This document shows, piece by piece, positions 36,402-48,829 of a stretch of DNA of 64,000 nucleotides. A program made the translations under genes and the position numbers. The stretch lies in the NCBI GenBank assembly GCA_905250075.1, contig CAJNOP010000043.1:616772-680771 (forward strand), written 5' to 3'. This DNA comes from Rotaria sp. Silwood1. Taxonomy: Eukaryota; Rotifera; Eurotatoria; Philodinida; Philodinidae. The notes beneath the pieces are model-generated. The model had not been told where the DNA came from. It made no database searches and saw only the letters and a list, made by a program, of their open reading frames with translations. The first letter of the stretch is position 1, and each line of letters begins with the position of its first letter.

Positions 36402-36581
36402 TTTCATCAGAATTTTTGAAAATTTATTGTTTGACAAAAAGTAATTACATTCTCAATTACAAAAAAAAATATATATATATTCTTTTTACTGTTGTCTTAG
36501 ATTGATCAATATCGTGCAGGAATAGTATTAGCATACAAAACAAGAACTTTAAAAAAAAAAAGATTAAAACTTGATAAATAT

Positions 36582-37502
36582 TCAATCCCAAACCGTTTTA
36601 CGTTGTGATTGTTCATTATTAAATGGTGACGTAGGTGCTAATTCAACATTAACCATACGTCTATTAAATACATATGAAAGTGCTAATAAATTTAGTTTAC
36701 TAAATTTTGAATCATATGGTTGTTGTTTTGATTTATTTATTAATAGAATTTGTTCTGATTTAGTACGTGAAATAGGCTTTGAATTCAATGCAGTAAAATT
36801 CAAATATTGTTGACTATCGGTATTGGATCGTAAATGACGCACTGGATAATCGAATGACGTATGAGAAAGCTCTTTCATTGAATTTGAAGTAGGATTTTCA
36901 TGACTTTCTTGTACAATTGAATTAGATTTTTTGATATTTGTAAGAGGAACCATTGGAAGAAATATGGATGAAGGATTTTCTTTAGTAATCACAGATTTTT
37001 CATCATGAGATGGAGAAGAATTTACGCCAATATCTTGTTGAATGGGAATAGACTTTGCGTTAGTTGTAGAAGAGATCACTGATGATGGTACGGATGAAAT
37101 TGTGTTTTTGTTAATAATAAGTTTTTCATTTTGTTGCTGTTCATGAATGGAAAGAGATTTTGATGAAACTTGTTTCTCATTTTCAGCATCAAAAAATTGA
37201 TTTTTGGATAATTGTGGTCGGAGAGCAGTTGAATTATTTTGATTACTAGATAATATATGATTTAATTTTGAATATGAATTTTCAATGATTGGTAAAGATT
37301 TTTTATGTTGATTAATAAACGTTGTTGGAATTATACGTTTACTTGATTGACGATCAAGTGATTGCGTTGTTTTTGGACTACGATTAATTAATTTTATTTC
37401 TGATTCATCAACAGAAGTTCTATTATCTAGAAATCTTCTTTTATGCAAACGACGTCGTCTATCTAAACGTTCTTCTAATGTTTCGGTTTGATCATTCGAC
37501 AT
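36582..37502 (-). CDS. Hypothetical Ser/Asn/Gln-rich disordered protein
   Basis: Single exon, 306 residues, from ATG at 37502 leftward to TGA at 36582. It starts with a charged helix (TLEERLDRRRRLHKRRFLD), then a long Ser/Asn/Lys/Gln-rich disordered stretch, and ends with KLNLLALSYVFNRRMVNVEL and a short tail. There is no signal peptide, membrane helix or known domain. Length without stops and protein-like composition support a real gene. It is convergent with the Ig gene, 180 bp away. I do not recognise it; the basic N-terminus could be nuclear or cytoskeletal. Confidence 0.7.
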   Translation of the reverse strand: MSNDQTETLEERLDRRRRLHKRRFLDNRTSVDESEIKLINRSPKTTQSLDRQSSKRIIPTTFINQHKKSLPIIENSYSKLNHILSSNQNNSTALRPQLSKNQFFDAENEKQVSSKSLSIHEQQQNEKLIINKNTISSVPSSVISSTTNAKSIPIQQDIGVNSSPSHDEKSVITKENPSSIFLPMVPLTNIKKSNSIVQESHENPTSNSMKELSHTSFDYPVRHLRSNTDSQQYLNFTALNSKPISRTKSEQILLINKSKQQPYDSKFSKLNLLALSYVFNRRMVNVELAPTSPFNNEQSQRKTVWD

Positions 37503-38766
37503 ACTTCAATAAAAGTAGAATAAAAAAGTATCTAAAACAAATGTTCTTCTTTTATTTGAATAAAAGTGTGAAGAAGAAATGCTACTTTTGTGAAAATCAT
37601 GACAATTTTAAATATGAATGTCATATTCAAAGGAAATTGTTTTCCGTCATTTCTATGGAGAAAATATAACATATTCTTCATTCTATTATTAACAGTTTTT
37701 ATTCTTTTTTAATTAGAAATAAAATGACTCACAATTCGTTTCTTTTTTTCTACTGAAATAAATAAATAATTTGAATAGTCTGACATAGAACTAAGAGATT
37801 GCATAAATAAGGAGATGATGCGTGAATCCATTCAATTGTGTGATTGATGATGAGATGAAGTATAAAATCACCAAATAATATATTGAATGAATGAATACAT
37901 ATAAGTTTTTTTTTATTTCTTCGTCACATTTGAGTACCAACTGTTTCTTTTCTCTCTTGATGATAATTGAACTGTAGAAGAGTATATGAAAAAATCTAGA
38001 GTACCACTTTTACTTTTTTCTTATTATGAAATCAAAGAATTTTGAGATGATATTATTTATGTGAAAGGCACGATATATAACTGACTATGATCTTCTGTTG
38101 ATTTAAATGTAACTTATCAAGAATAAATAAGATATGTTGAAAAACTCTATTATTTATGCAAGTTTCAAATCAAAATATAATTTTACAAATTTTTAACGTG
38201 TCATTGACAATGCAAACAGATATAAATAACGTCAACTTTAGAAGGTAACTGTAGGGACGAAAAAAAAGACCTTTCACGCTTTTTAAAAGAATACTGTATG
38301 AAGACTTTAAAAGTCGTTCATTTGAAATAACCTTCATCAACATATTTGAGAATATATATAATACTTTCAAAAGGATATTATTATTATTATTACGTTCATT
38401 GACAATACATGCATCTATATATACATGTAAGAATGCTTCAGAACAATTTCATTTCTTTCTTTCAGACTAATGAAATTATTGACTATTCGAAATAGTTATT
38501 CGTACAAGGTAACATATTTTCAATCATAGAATCAATGAACAAGACCTATCCTTGAGCTGACGAATGATCATACACGTACATCTAGTGAACATGCAAGAAG
38601 AATGCGAGACTATTAGACACGCAGAGTAATGTTTGTTCTATCATAAACGTTGCAATTTTCTTTTGATTATGTAATTCTTAAGTCATGCATATGGAATATA
38701 TGATTTTCATCTCAATCAACATCTTATTTCTAGATATAGACATTAATCGATGTCTTATTATTTCTC
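37503..38766. other. Intergenic, divergent promoter region of the hypothetical gene and ephrin
   Basis: AT-rich with poly-T runs and no recognisable coding. It separates two divergently transcribed genes and so presumably carries both promoters; I cannot pick out specific elements. Confidence 0.5.
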
Positions 38767-39453
38767 ATGTCATTAACATTTATTTTTACTCATCTTTTAA
38801 TGTTTTCAATTTATACAATTTGTTTTGGAAATCATCGTCATCATCGACAACATTTACAAATTTATTGGAATTCATCAAATATAATTTTTCATTCATCCGG
38901 TTTTTTAACTGTTTATCTTGGAGATTTAATAGATTTTCTTTGTCCTTATTATGAAGATCAATATTTAGATGTTGATGTAGAATATAATACACTTTATCTT
39001 GTTAATGAAAATGATTATTATCTTTGTAATACAACAAATTATAATTCATTATTAAAATGTAATAAACCATTTGATATACAACGATTAATTTATACATTGT
39101 CAATATCAAAATATTTACCTTATCCAAATTTACCAGAATTTGATGATGGACATCTTTATTATTTTATATCAACATCATCTGGTCAATTGTCAGGTATTGA
39201 TCAACGTTATAATGGTTTATGTCAAACAAAAAATATGAGACTGATTGTTAATGTACAAAAATATTATCGACACCATTATGAAGAACATCAACGATGGCCA
39301 ACACCTATAGTAGCTAAACGAACAAATTTAAGTTTTATTGATTCAGATGAACGTTTTTTTTCTTTTTCATCATTATCTTCAATTACTAGTCAAAATTTTT
39401 ATTTGACTCTCGTGATGCTTGTGTGTTGTTTACTGACTAAATCAAAGGCTTAA
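38767..39453 (+). CDS. Ephrin, probably GPI-anchored
   Basis: Single exon, 228 residues. A signal peptide covers about 1-20. The receptor-binding domain begins QIYWNSSNIIF (residues 31-41), then VYLGDLIDFLCPYY, the LYLVNENDYYLCN strand, LLKCNKPF, and HLYYFISTSSGQ with GLCQTKNMRLIVNV. The four cysteines of the ephrin domain are at C59, C87, C98 and C152. The C-terminus is a hydrophobic segment (FYLTLVMLVCCLL) with a very short tail and no cytoplasmic domain, which suits a GPI-anchor signal and the ephrin-A type. Ephrins are ligands for Eph receptor tyrosine kinases in cell contact signalling. ATTAAA is at 39513-39518. Lack of introns is unusual for an ephrin. Confidence 0.9.
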   Translation: MSLTFIFTHLLMFSIYTICFGNHRHHRQHLQIYWNSSNIIFHSSGFLTVYLGDLIDFLCPYYEDQYLDVDVEYNTLYLVNENDYYLCNTTNYNSLLKCNKPFDIQRLIYTLSISKYLPYPNLPEFDDGHLYYFISTSSGQLSGIDQRYNGLCQTKNMRLIVNVQKYYRHHYEEHQRWPTPIVAKRTNLSFIDSDERFFSFSSLSSITSQNFYLTLVMLVCCLLTKSKA

Positions 39454-39634
39454 TTGATTGTCTGTGTTTGTGTTTCGTGCTTTCTACTTCAGTAGTAGTG
39501 TAATATGATCTGATTAAATATTTTTCAATAGACAACTGTTGAGAAGAAATAGGAAAAAAAAAAAGAATGTCTGTTACTTGGTCTGTCTATTTATCTTTAT
39601 TTTGATTTATCTCGAAGTTCCAAAACATTTGATC

Positions 39635-42600
39635 ATGAATTGTTCGTCATTAATAATCATCTTAATTGTCATTAATTCTACAATTAATAGAATTTCATCT
39701 AATTCAATACATTTTCATACTAAAACTCGTTCAACACAACTTATCAATCGAATGGTATTTGGTTCGACAACTGAATGTAGTATACGTTTAGGTGGTAAAC
39801 AATTTACTTTAAAATTTTATAAAATGATAACATGTCGTTATGTTGAAAATCTTTCAAATATTTATCCATATTTATTAAAATATTCTCATGATATAACAGC
39901 ACTTGAAATAACAGATTCAATTATTAAAAATTGGAATATAAATGAATATTCCAAAGTATTTCGTAAATTTGAATTTTTAATATTTCATCGAACAACAATT
40001 TTAAATAAAACATTATGTCCATTTAATTCGTTATCATCAAATTTATTTTATTTACATTTAACAAATTTTTCACCAAATTTAGAAAATTTTTTTTCTAATC
40101 AATCATGTTCAATTATGAAACGTTTACATGTTCTTATACTTGATCATACTGACTTAGGTAATGAAAATATTTTATTAGATAAATTTCCTAATTTACATAT
40201 TTTACGCTTAAATTTTTCTTCATTTCATCATCCATTAAATTATTCTTATATACGTTTATTTCCATATTTACAAGATTTTTTCTTAAAAGTTAATGATGAT
40301 TGTCATCGATGTGAATATGAATGGTTAAAATATGCAACACGAGATCATAATTATGTACTCTTTCGTATAAGTCCTAATTCTGGTTGTATGGATTGGAATA
40401 GAGGTGGAAAATTTCTTCAATGGCAATATACACCATTATGTGGTACATGTTCATTACCATTAATTATTAATAAAATAAAAACGAATGAAATTTGTAGAAT
40501 GGAAGATGGAATAACCGAACATTATTGTAAAGCTTTTTATGGCCAACAAAGTTTATTTCAACCTTGGACAAATATATTTGAAAAGACAACTTCGAAAATC
40601 ATGGAATTACCTTCAACAATGAGACCAAGTCAAGAATTTATGAAATCAAAATATACTACATTGATTATTAAACAATATAAAAGGGATATAAATAGTACGG
40701 TATGTAAATTATTAATCATGATAAAAATAATTTCACTAGAGAAATGAAGTTTCTGCACGTAGAGTACAAATAGAAAAGTAAAAAGACACGTGCAAATAAA
40801 ACAAGAATAGATATGAGAGACAAATGTGTACTTAATAAGTCCAAATAAATTATAAATTTTATGCAAGTCACGCTCATCAGAGACACAATATATAGGTTTA
40901 GAAAGGTTTCTTTTTCATGATTCATGAAGTGCAAGAAAGGTCATGATGGATTTGACAAATCCTAGCTGTTGAAGGAGATGCAACATTTTGTGATTAGAAT
41001 GATATTGAAAGAAAAATTTCTCTTCAAATTGTGAGTTTTTCTTAAAACTTTTTTCTTAGCATCAAACAATGAATACAATCATTTTATCTTTCCTCGATGG
41101 ATAGCTTTGTTTGCACGGAACTAATTATATAATGTAAACCATATCTACTTACAAATGAATATAGACTGCCATGAGTTATGTTCTAAATTAAATCTTATCT
41201 TGAACTTACAAAAAGAATATATATATATAATATTAGATTTTGATAAGAAAATTCTGAAGTTTTTATTGTTTCATAATAACGCTACAAATTAATTGAATTT
41301 GTTATGTTTTTTTTTTGAACTCAAATTAAGAACGATTTGTCTGGCTAGTTCTGTTGGTGGAAGAGTGATTGCAGTTCCATCTCAAAGCATTTAATTGGTC
41401 TCATAAGTTTTGAACGGTTGAATAGAAAAACATAAACAACATTTTATTTCGTCCTTTAAACAATGTTCCACAAAATGTACTTTCATATTTTTTTGTACCT
41501 GACTAGCTCCTTTGCTTTTTAGAATCAAAGTATGAAGAGTCTTAGAAATTTTGAATGAGTCGAAAAATACTTCAAAATTTATTCACACAGATACATAAAT
41601 GAAGTAAATACAAAAAAATGAAGAGTACATTCTCTAGAGCATAGTTTAGAGAAAAAAAATGAGATATCGTTCATGTTTTCTTAGACAATCTTTTAAAACT
41701 TATGAGAAGACTAAAATGCACTAATTTTTTCTGTTATAAAGATAACCGGACGAATCGAGAACAATTTTTGAATACATTTAATATTTTAATGATATTTCTC
41801 TAAAGAAGTTTCAATACTTGCATATTTATAAGCTTGAAAACTATGATAATATATTTTAGCAAACATTAATGTGCTTCGTAATAATGAAACTTGAGAGAAA
41901 TGGGTCTGATATAGAAAATAATATGAAAACTTTTTTCTTTATAGATATTAATATGAACTTCATGAATAGAACTTAAATCATATTCTTTTAATCATGTTAC
42001 CGATATATATATATATATTCATCTTTCATTTATAGTTCATTGTAGTAGTTAAATCATTTGATGTCAATGCATATTAAAGTTCTGACCTTTTTGCCAGATG
42101 GAACGCATAAAATATTTTATACAATTAAGATTTAGCTAATATCATGCTAATTCTTCCAAAACAAGGATTATTTTTCGATTTATGTATTTTTTAAGAAATT
42201 ATTTGATAAAAATAAATCTTATAAGAACAGATTTTCAACTGATGAATCACTTTTGAATTTGAAGTCTATGCAAAAAGTAGACTCTAATGTGACATGAAAA
42301 AACTCTAAAGAATAAATTCTCTTAAGTCTTCTGTTTAGAGTTTAGGCATTTTCTTGAAGTTTTAGTTCCGAGCATGCTATATATCAACTAATAAAAATGA
42401 TGGTATTGTGACTAGGGGTGGGAAGTTACCGTTCCCAGGCCGTTACCCGGTAACGGTAACGGTAACGGCAACGGTTCCTATGGAAGGAGTTACCAGTTAC
42501 CCGAGTAACTGGTAACGGGACCGTTACCAGTTACTTTTTCCTGGTAACTTTTTAAAAAGACTATATATCACTTCTATTGGACCGAAGATTGACAATACAC

Positions 42601-44174
42601 CAGTAAAAAAAATTTGGAGTTACCAGTTACCTGGGAACGGGTCAACTGAAAAAATAACGTAGTTGCAAAATTCTGTTGATGGAAAGTAATAATTCATCTT
42701 TCTAGAGAAGTTACCCGGAAAAAGTAACTGGTAACGGTCCCGTTACCAGTTACCCAGGTAACGGTAGCGGGACCGTTACCGTTACCCGGGAACGGTAACG
42801 GTAACTTCCCACCCCTAATTGTGACTCGAGATTTTTTTCCATAGATAGACCTATATTTCAGTAGAATATCTTGAAATTTTCATCTCAAAAGAATGTTTCT
42901 TGAGAATGTTGAGCCTCAAAAATCACTCATATTCCTTGAAAGATGGTAGAGTTTTCTATTGTCTTGGCGCTTTAACATGTGGGCAATGGAACATTGTTTT
43001 GAGAGGAACCTTTCAAGACATTCTACGGACCGATAGATCTGTCTGTGATCAATATTATCACTCGATTTGTTGGTATATAACAAACCAGAGACTAAACTTC
43101 TAATACAATTTATATAACTCTGAACAGAATTCTAAGCAGATATATGTTTTGGAGCTTTTTATGCCTCATTAGAGTCTAGCATATTCACAGAGTTCGAATT
43201 CAAAAGTGATTGATCAGTTGAAAACGATTCAGTCGTTAGTTGATTTTAACATATCTTTATAGTTTCCAACGACTACTCAATTATTGTTAGTAAATAATGA
43301 GTCAAATATAATTTCTCCACCACCAATAACTAATTCAACAACATCACAAACATCAACAATATCATTTTGGCAATCTCGTCTTGTTGTAACACGTAAACCA
43401 ATCGATCTATTCAATCGATCCTATTGTAATCCAATTGACGATAGTTTATATCGACCAAAAGTTCGTTTAAATCTTCCATCATTAATCGATCAATTATTTA
43501 ATATATCTCAACAATATACACCGAATTGTTCAAATATTCAATGTGATATTATTCATTCTGATTATCATGGTCCACTCTGTTTAAAAAATGGTCTCACATA
43601 TGAAAATATATGTGAAATATTATTTGCATTATGTACAAAACAACTTGATCCTTATAGTTTAAAAATTGATTATTTTGGTTCATGTGTAACAAATTGTTCA
43701 TTAGTATCACGTTGTTATTCGAATAATGAAATATGTGTAATGACTCCTAAACCACATTGTATATCACGTCAAAGAAATTGTACTGGTTTTTCACCTGTAT
43801 GTGATACATATGGTAAAACATTTGTTAATAAATGTCATTTATCAAATTCTTTAGTATTTAATCAACCAAGACAAATAGCATATCGTGGACCTTGTCGATT
43901 AAATCGACAATGTACGAAAAATCTATGTCAATCAAATGAAATATGTATACAAACACAAGATAAATATCATTATCCTATTTGTATTAATTGTCATTTAAAT
44001 GAAACAATGAAATTATGTCCATTTGAATTATTTTGTGGTGATAATAAAAGACAATATATTAATCGTTGTCAATTATATTATGAACGTTGTCAAACAAAAA
44101 CATTTATTCAAATTGATTATTTTGGTCTTTGTCGTCATCAAAATCATGATGATGAATATGAGACAAATAATTAA
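39635..44174 (+). CDS. Secreted LRR plus Kazal/follistatin-like protein, 2 exons
   Basis: Exons 39635-40699 and 43263-44174, joined in phase 0, encode 658 residues. The ATG at 39635 gives a signal peptide (MNCSSLIIILIVINSTI). Exon 1 has irregular leucine-rich repeats (for example LHVLILDHTDLGNENILL and FPNLHILRLNFSSF) and an LRRCT-like cap with CHRCEYEWLKYA. The exon join falls in a Thr/Ser-rich linker. Exon 2 has three cysteine modules, each ending in the Kazal pattern: LCLKNGLTYENICE...YFGSC, PVCDTYGKTFVNKC...YRGPC and ELFCGDNKRQYINRC...YFGLC. No membrane helix follows. The second exon has no early ATG or signal peptide, so it must be spliced to something upstream; the donor GTATGT at 40700 and matching phase support this join. 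AATAAA is at 44242-44247. Targets of the Kazal modules are unknown. Confidence 0.75.
42413..42817. mobile_element. Non-autonomous hAT-type element (MITE), 405 bp
   Basis: It begins TAGGGGTGGGAAGTTACCGT and ends with the reverse complement. It is flanked by a perfect 8-bp duplication ATTGTGAC at 42405-42412 and 42818-42825. The interior is a dense palindromic array of GGTAACGG / CCGTTACC motifs with no coding capacity. 8-bp target duplications are typical of the hAT superfamily. It lies in the 2.6-kb intron of the LRR-Kazal gene. Confidence 0.9.
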
Positions 44175-44289
44175 AATTTTAAAATTAACTTTTATAGTGA
44201 TCTACTGTTGTCTTTTACTTATATTTTATATATAAGAAAATAATAAATATTAATTAGTTTGAGTTCTGTCTACTTCTTTAGCTAGTTTT

Positions 44290-44600
44290 AAGACGACTGC
44301 TATTGGAAACTTGAGCGAAAAATTTTTTGCCATGTCGGATAGAACTTATTTTTAATGAAGATTAAGAAAATTAGGTTAAAAAAGAAAGGAAAAATTAGTA
44401 AAAATTGAAATATGTTCAAAACATTATGTTCCAATATTGATTCAAATATTCTTTTTTTCTTTTACTAGTCATGTAGTTAGGAAAAAAATGATGTATACTT
44501 TTTGAAAAATATTATTTCATTGTCGACCAAATCAAATTTTTCGCTGCAATAGCAAAAAAAACTATAAAATATCGGTTTTTCTTCGAAGATTTTGCTTAGT
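44290..44600 (+). repeat. R1 dispersed repeat, segment A, copy 3
   Basis: GAAACTTGAGCGAAAAATTT at about 44307, AAGAAAATTAGG, then CATGTAGTTAGGAAAAAAA and TACTTTTTGAAAAAT align with the copy at 34.35-34.58 kb. Confidence 0.6.
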
Positions 44601-44844
44601 AGAACTTCAGGAGACCTCTAAAAATACCTTTAACGGCGTTAGAGATACCTAAGCATATTAAAAAACGCAAAATTATTCTAGATTTACGCGTTTTTACCCG
44701 TTTGCATGAAAACTTTTACGAGTTTTACAAAGCCAGAAAAGTGTATTAATGCGGAAAGATCAGCTAAAAGTAAATTAACGCGTTGAACACGGATTTGTTT
44801 ATTAAGATTCGTTAAAATCCAGGAAATACAATTTAAAAGGAGTA

Positions 44845-45130
44845 TTGAAGTGTAGTAATAGAAGTTTGGATTTAATCTTCACAGACGTGACAGCAATCCT
44901 TAGCAACTTCCCATTTCTGGCATCACAGATCGCATATCAATAACATCTCTTTGTAATATATGAACTACTTCCTCATTGCATTGGTCAAAGATTCAATAAC
45001 AGGAAGAAGAAATGTGTCCCACAATAGGACGAGTAAAACTATCCTTCCGTGATTAGCAACAGCAGCTACATTGTGTTTCACATTTTAATATCGCTGGGAT
45101 TAAGCTAACATTTTTTTATTAGAATGACCA
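44845..45130 (+). repeat. R1 dispersed repeat, segment B, copy 3
   Basis: AATATATGAACTACTTCC near 44957 and TAGCAACAGCAGCTACAT near 45053 match 7.49-7.73 kb at high identity, and 34.07-34.33 kb more loosely. Confidence 0.65.
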
Positions 45131-47290
45131 GTTAGTTTTAGATAATCGAAAAACATCTGATATTCTTAAAAACATGCAGCTACTTTTTTCTTTTATATGT
45201 GCCAAATTATGACAGTTTCTATTATCTATTTGTTTAATTTGTTAATATACTCCTTTTCTTAAAGATTAAATTTGATCCTGATCTACTTACTTATGTGACA
45301 CACTTATTTTTATATTTTTTTCTTTCACGTTTCTAATATTTGTGTGATCATAGAAATTTTTGAAGAATATTTTTTTTTCTTTTGTTTTTGATTATTTCTA
45401 TACTATCAAGAAACTCGTCATCAGTTGGGTGTGACGAGATGTATATTATACGATTAATACTCAATTGATATTAAGGATCTATCGCTGATTTAATTGAGAA
45501 TTGACGTTGCTTAGAACTATTGATACTATTGTATTATCATTTCGACATGAATAAGCATTCGAAGTGATGAAGATTATATAATCAAAAAAGAACAGAGAAA
45601 AGACAATATAGAATTGAATATATTCAAATTCAACATTGTTAGAAGAAAAAAATAAATCTAACTGTGCTACAATGGAAAATTAACTATATTTTTTAAGCCA
45701 TACCGATTGAATAGAAACGATTGCAATAGAATGGTTTGTTTGCATTCTTTGCTAATGTTAAGACATTTGTATATTGATAGCAATGATGCAGATATTTTCT
45801 GTTTCATTTGGCATCCACTGATTTTGCTCGCACTATATCCCAGGAAGAAGTGAAACGCTGAAAATGCCGTTTAAACTGTCATAATCATCCGTTCTGTTAG
45901 GAAACGGTGATAAACGGCAAGAAAAAACGTGATCATCACTTTTCTTGCCGTTTTTACATCTAGTCAGCGTTTCCAAGCGTTTTTCACATTAAATAATCTC
46001 TGAAACGGTTATATAAGTCATTTTCTTCTTCGTAAAAGATAGTGAGAAATGTTTATGCTCATCTTTTCCAACGAAAACAGCTGTAAATGCTCAAAGTAGA
46101 TTAATCTTTTTTTTTGGGACTGGTTCCCATAATTATTTATATTCTCGTGAATTTGTATTTTTTTTTTATTGTTTCACAGTACGCGTGAAAGACATTTAGT
46201 CCGTTTGGAGCTTCCATTTATCTTTTGATCTGCTGAATTAATTCAAAAAAGTATTTACTGTAGATTTAATTATGTGAAAAAAAATTCCTTTGATTAAAGT
46301 AAGAATCCGCATAACGTTGACATCATATGAATCAAAATCATGTGTTGGTGCGAACATTAGAATATCGAGAAAATACAGATTGATTTTATTGATTTAAAGT
46401 CTCAATTTTCACATTGAAATCCTAATTTTTTGATTATATTCAAAGCTCGAAACGTACCATAAATTATAAGTTCCTAATATTCTCAAACATAAAATTGCTG
46501 CATTAGAGTTTTCATCACAAATTATCAACTCATCAGTATATGAGCTAATTGAAACTCGTTTTATGACAAGCAATACAACATTATTAATTATGAGCTATAT
46601 AATCCAATTAGAAACTCTATCCAAGTCAAAAAAGAGTAATATTTTTAATATATATTCGACAAACGTATGTGGCATAAACAGAACGGATCTCATATGCTTA
46701 GTAATTGATTGTTAGTCTTAATCAAATTGGAGAGATAGGAAAGCAAAGGGAAGAAAGGAAAAATTTAAGTCAAGAAGTAAAAGAAAAAAGTCAGAGAAGA
46801 GGAAGGAAAAAAGAATAAAGTTAGAGAAGAACAAAAGAGAAAATAAATTCGTCCAGTACATTCATTCATTGATTCGATGAAGATTGCTCAATAAGTAAAC
46901 ATCACTTCTGCGAGCAATGTGAATGCACACAAAAATAAGATATATGAATGATATCTGAATTTAATCTAAAAACTATTCAGATTACGAAGAAATTCACATA
47001 TTTACTGTATACGAATTGTGAATAAGGATTCTCATTGACTGTTGGTCGAGCTTAGAAAACATGAGCAAAAAGATTCAGATAACTCTAATAGAAGAAGTCT
47101 TCAGAATTGAACGATGTAGAGGATTTAGTTTCACCTCACGTTCTGCGTTTATTTTTGCTTTTTCTTAGGATAGTATTTGTGGAAAACTTTCTTGTACATT
47201 CCATCGAGATAGTTGACAAAATACGATATTCGTAGGAAAAATATATAACATAGAACTTATTTGTCATTTGGTAGCACCACATTCCATAAT
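45131..47290. other. Gene-poor region with a 14-bp hairpin and a purine tract
   Basis: A perfect hairpin lies at 45912-45953: AAACGGCAAGAAAA pairs exactly with 45940-45953, and the loop contains the palindrome GTGATCATCAC. The region 46731-46850 is almost pure purine on the plus strand (GA-rich). No gene is recognised. Confidence 0.6.
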
Positions 47291-47632
47291 AAAATCATTA
47301 GTGAAACTAAGCTATTTAACATTTCTTAAACTGATTTATTAAGATCAATCAGGGTGACGCTTTGTTCTAACTAAGAACATTATCAAACACAAATAAATAG
47401 ACAGAAGAAGNNNNNNNNNNNNNNNNNNNNNNNNNNNNNNNNNNNNNNNNNNNNNNNNNNNNNNNNNNNNNNNNNNNNNNNNNNNNNNNNNNNNNNNNNN
47501 NNNNNNNNNNCTTCTTCTGTCTATTTATTTGTGTTTGATAATGTTCTTAGTTAGAACGAAACGTCACACTGATTGATCTTAATAATTTAGTTGAAAAAAA
47601 TGTTAAATAGCTTAGTTTCATTAATGATTTCA
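47291..47632. repeat. Imperfect palindrome centred on a 100-N gap
   Basis: Left arm 47291-47410 and right arm 47511-47632 are reverse complements over about 120 bp, with roughly ten mismatches and an indel, and are perfect for the innermost 40 bases next to the gap. The Ns occupy 47411-47510. Divergence between the arms argues that they are real separate sequences and not one read placed twice. Confidence 0.75.
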
Positions 47633-48378
47633 TTTTAGAGCTTGTTATTTTACTGAGTTCGTCGTCGATTGAAACTCTTACACGAAGAAATTTTAATTTT
47701 TTACCTCTTATACCATAAAAAGAATATAATGCTGAGTATATATTCCGTTTTCAGTATAAATCTTAAAAGAACACCTAGATGATAAATATGTGTAAGTCAT
47801 AAAGATTACAGTAATCAAATAAAAAACTTAACTGCTCTATTAACTTTTGTAGCAATAAATTATTTTATTTACGACAGACGACTGTTAAAGAATGAGAAAA
47901 AAATAGTCTCAACAATGAATAAATTTTAGAAGTACGTCAACAGTGTTGCTGTTCAATATTTTCTTTTGATAAAATATACCAAAAAATTGACATCGTTTTA
48001 TCTATGGTATTTTTCCCCTAGAATTTTTCGTTTGTCATATCAATTCATTAATTCTTCTTAAAAATCTAAGTTTCATTATCACATACATATCTGATACTAA
48101 TAAACTAATTTAGATTCTTCTTTCATTATTCATCGAGATTATCATAAATCAGAACTATGCAACTAATTATATATTTCTCCATAGATATTAGAATAACCTG
48201 GACGTGAGAATTCATAACGAAAACTTGAGAAGATTTCGATAGAATATTTATCAGATGTAAGACAAACGCATCATCCTTGAGCGATCGACAAATTTCTAAT
48301 TATCTACGAAGAGTATAGAAAAAAAACTTTAAAAAACGATCGAGGTGTCAGAAGAAAGAGTGTAGTCAGATTTTTGTA

Positions 48379-48695
48379 ATATCTAAACGCATTCTAATGA
48401 GTAGGTCTCATTTTGTTGTCGAAAAAATGGAAGTTAAATTTTCAACAAGTTAAAATATTTATTTAAAGAAATAAAAGTTCATGCATCTTTAAAACATAAG
48501 CCATGAGTAGAAGTCTATTGAACAAATATCAATACAAAAAGAAAAGTTTGTAGCAGAGACTTCTATTCATATCTTATGTTTTATAGATGCATGAACTTTC
48601 ATTTCTTTAAATAAATATTTTAACTTGTTAAAGATTTAACTTATGGTTTTTCGAAAACAAAATGAGACCTACTCATTAGAATGTATTGAGATATT
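48379..48695. mobile_element. Foldback element with about 140-bp arms
   Basis: The left arm, about 48379-48520, and the right arm, about 48560-48695, are reverse complements with scattered mismatches (CATTCTAATGAGTAGGTCTC outermost, GTTCATGCATCTTTAAAACA inner), joined by a loop of about 40 bp. There is no coding capacity. It is consistent with a foldback-type non-autonomous transposon. Confidence 0.8.
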
Positions 48696-48829
48696 GAGAA
48701 AAAGAACGAACGTGTATTGTCCATCATCAAATTAATAAAATTAGATGAATGGTCAAGTTACAAGTAAGACGAAGATGATTGTTGAATATTAAACCTTTTT
48801 TCAAGTAAAGAATCGTTTACAATAGATGA

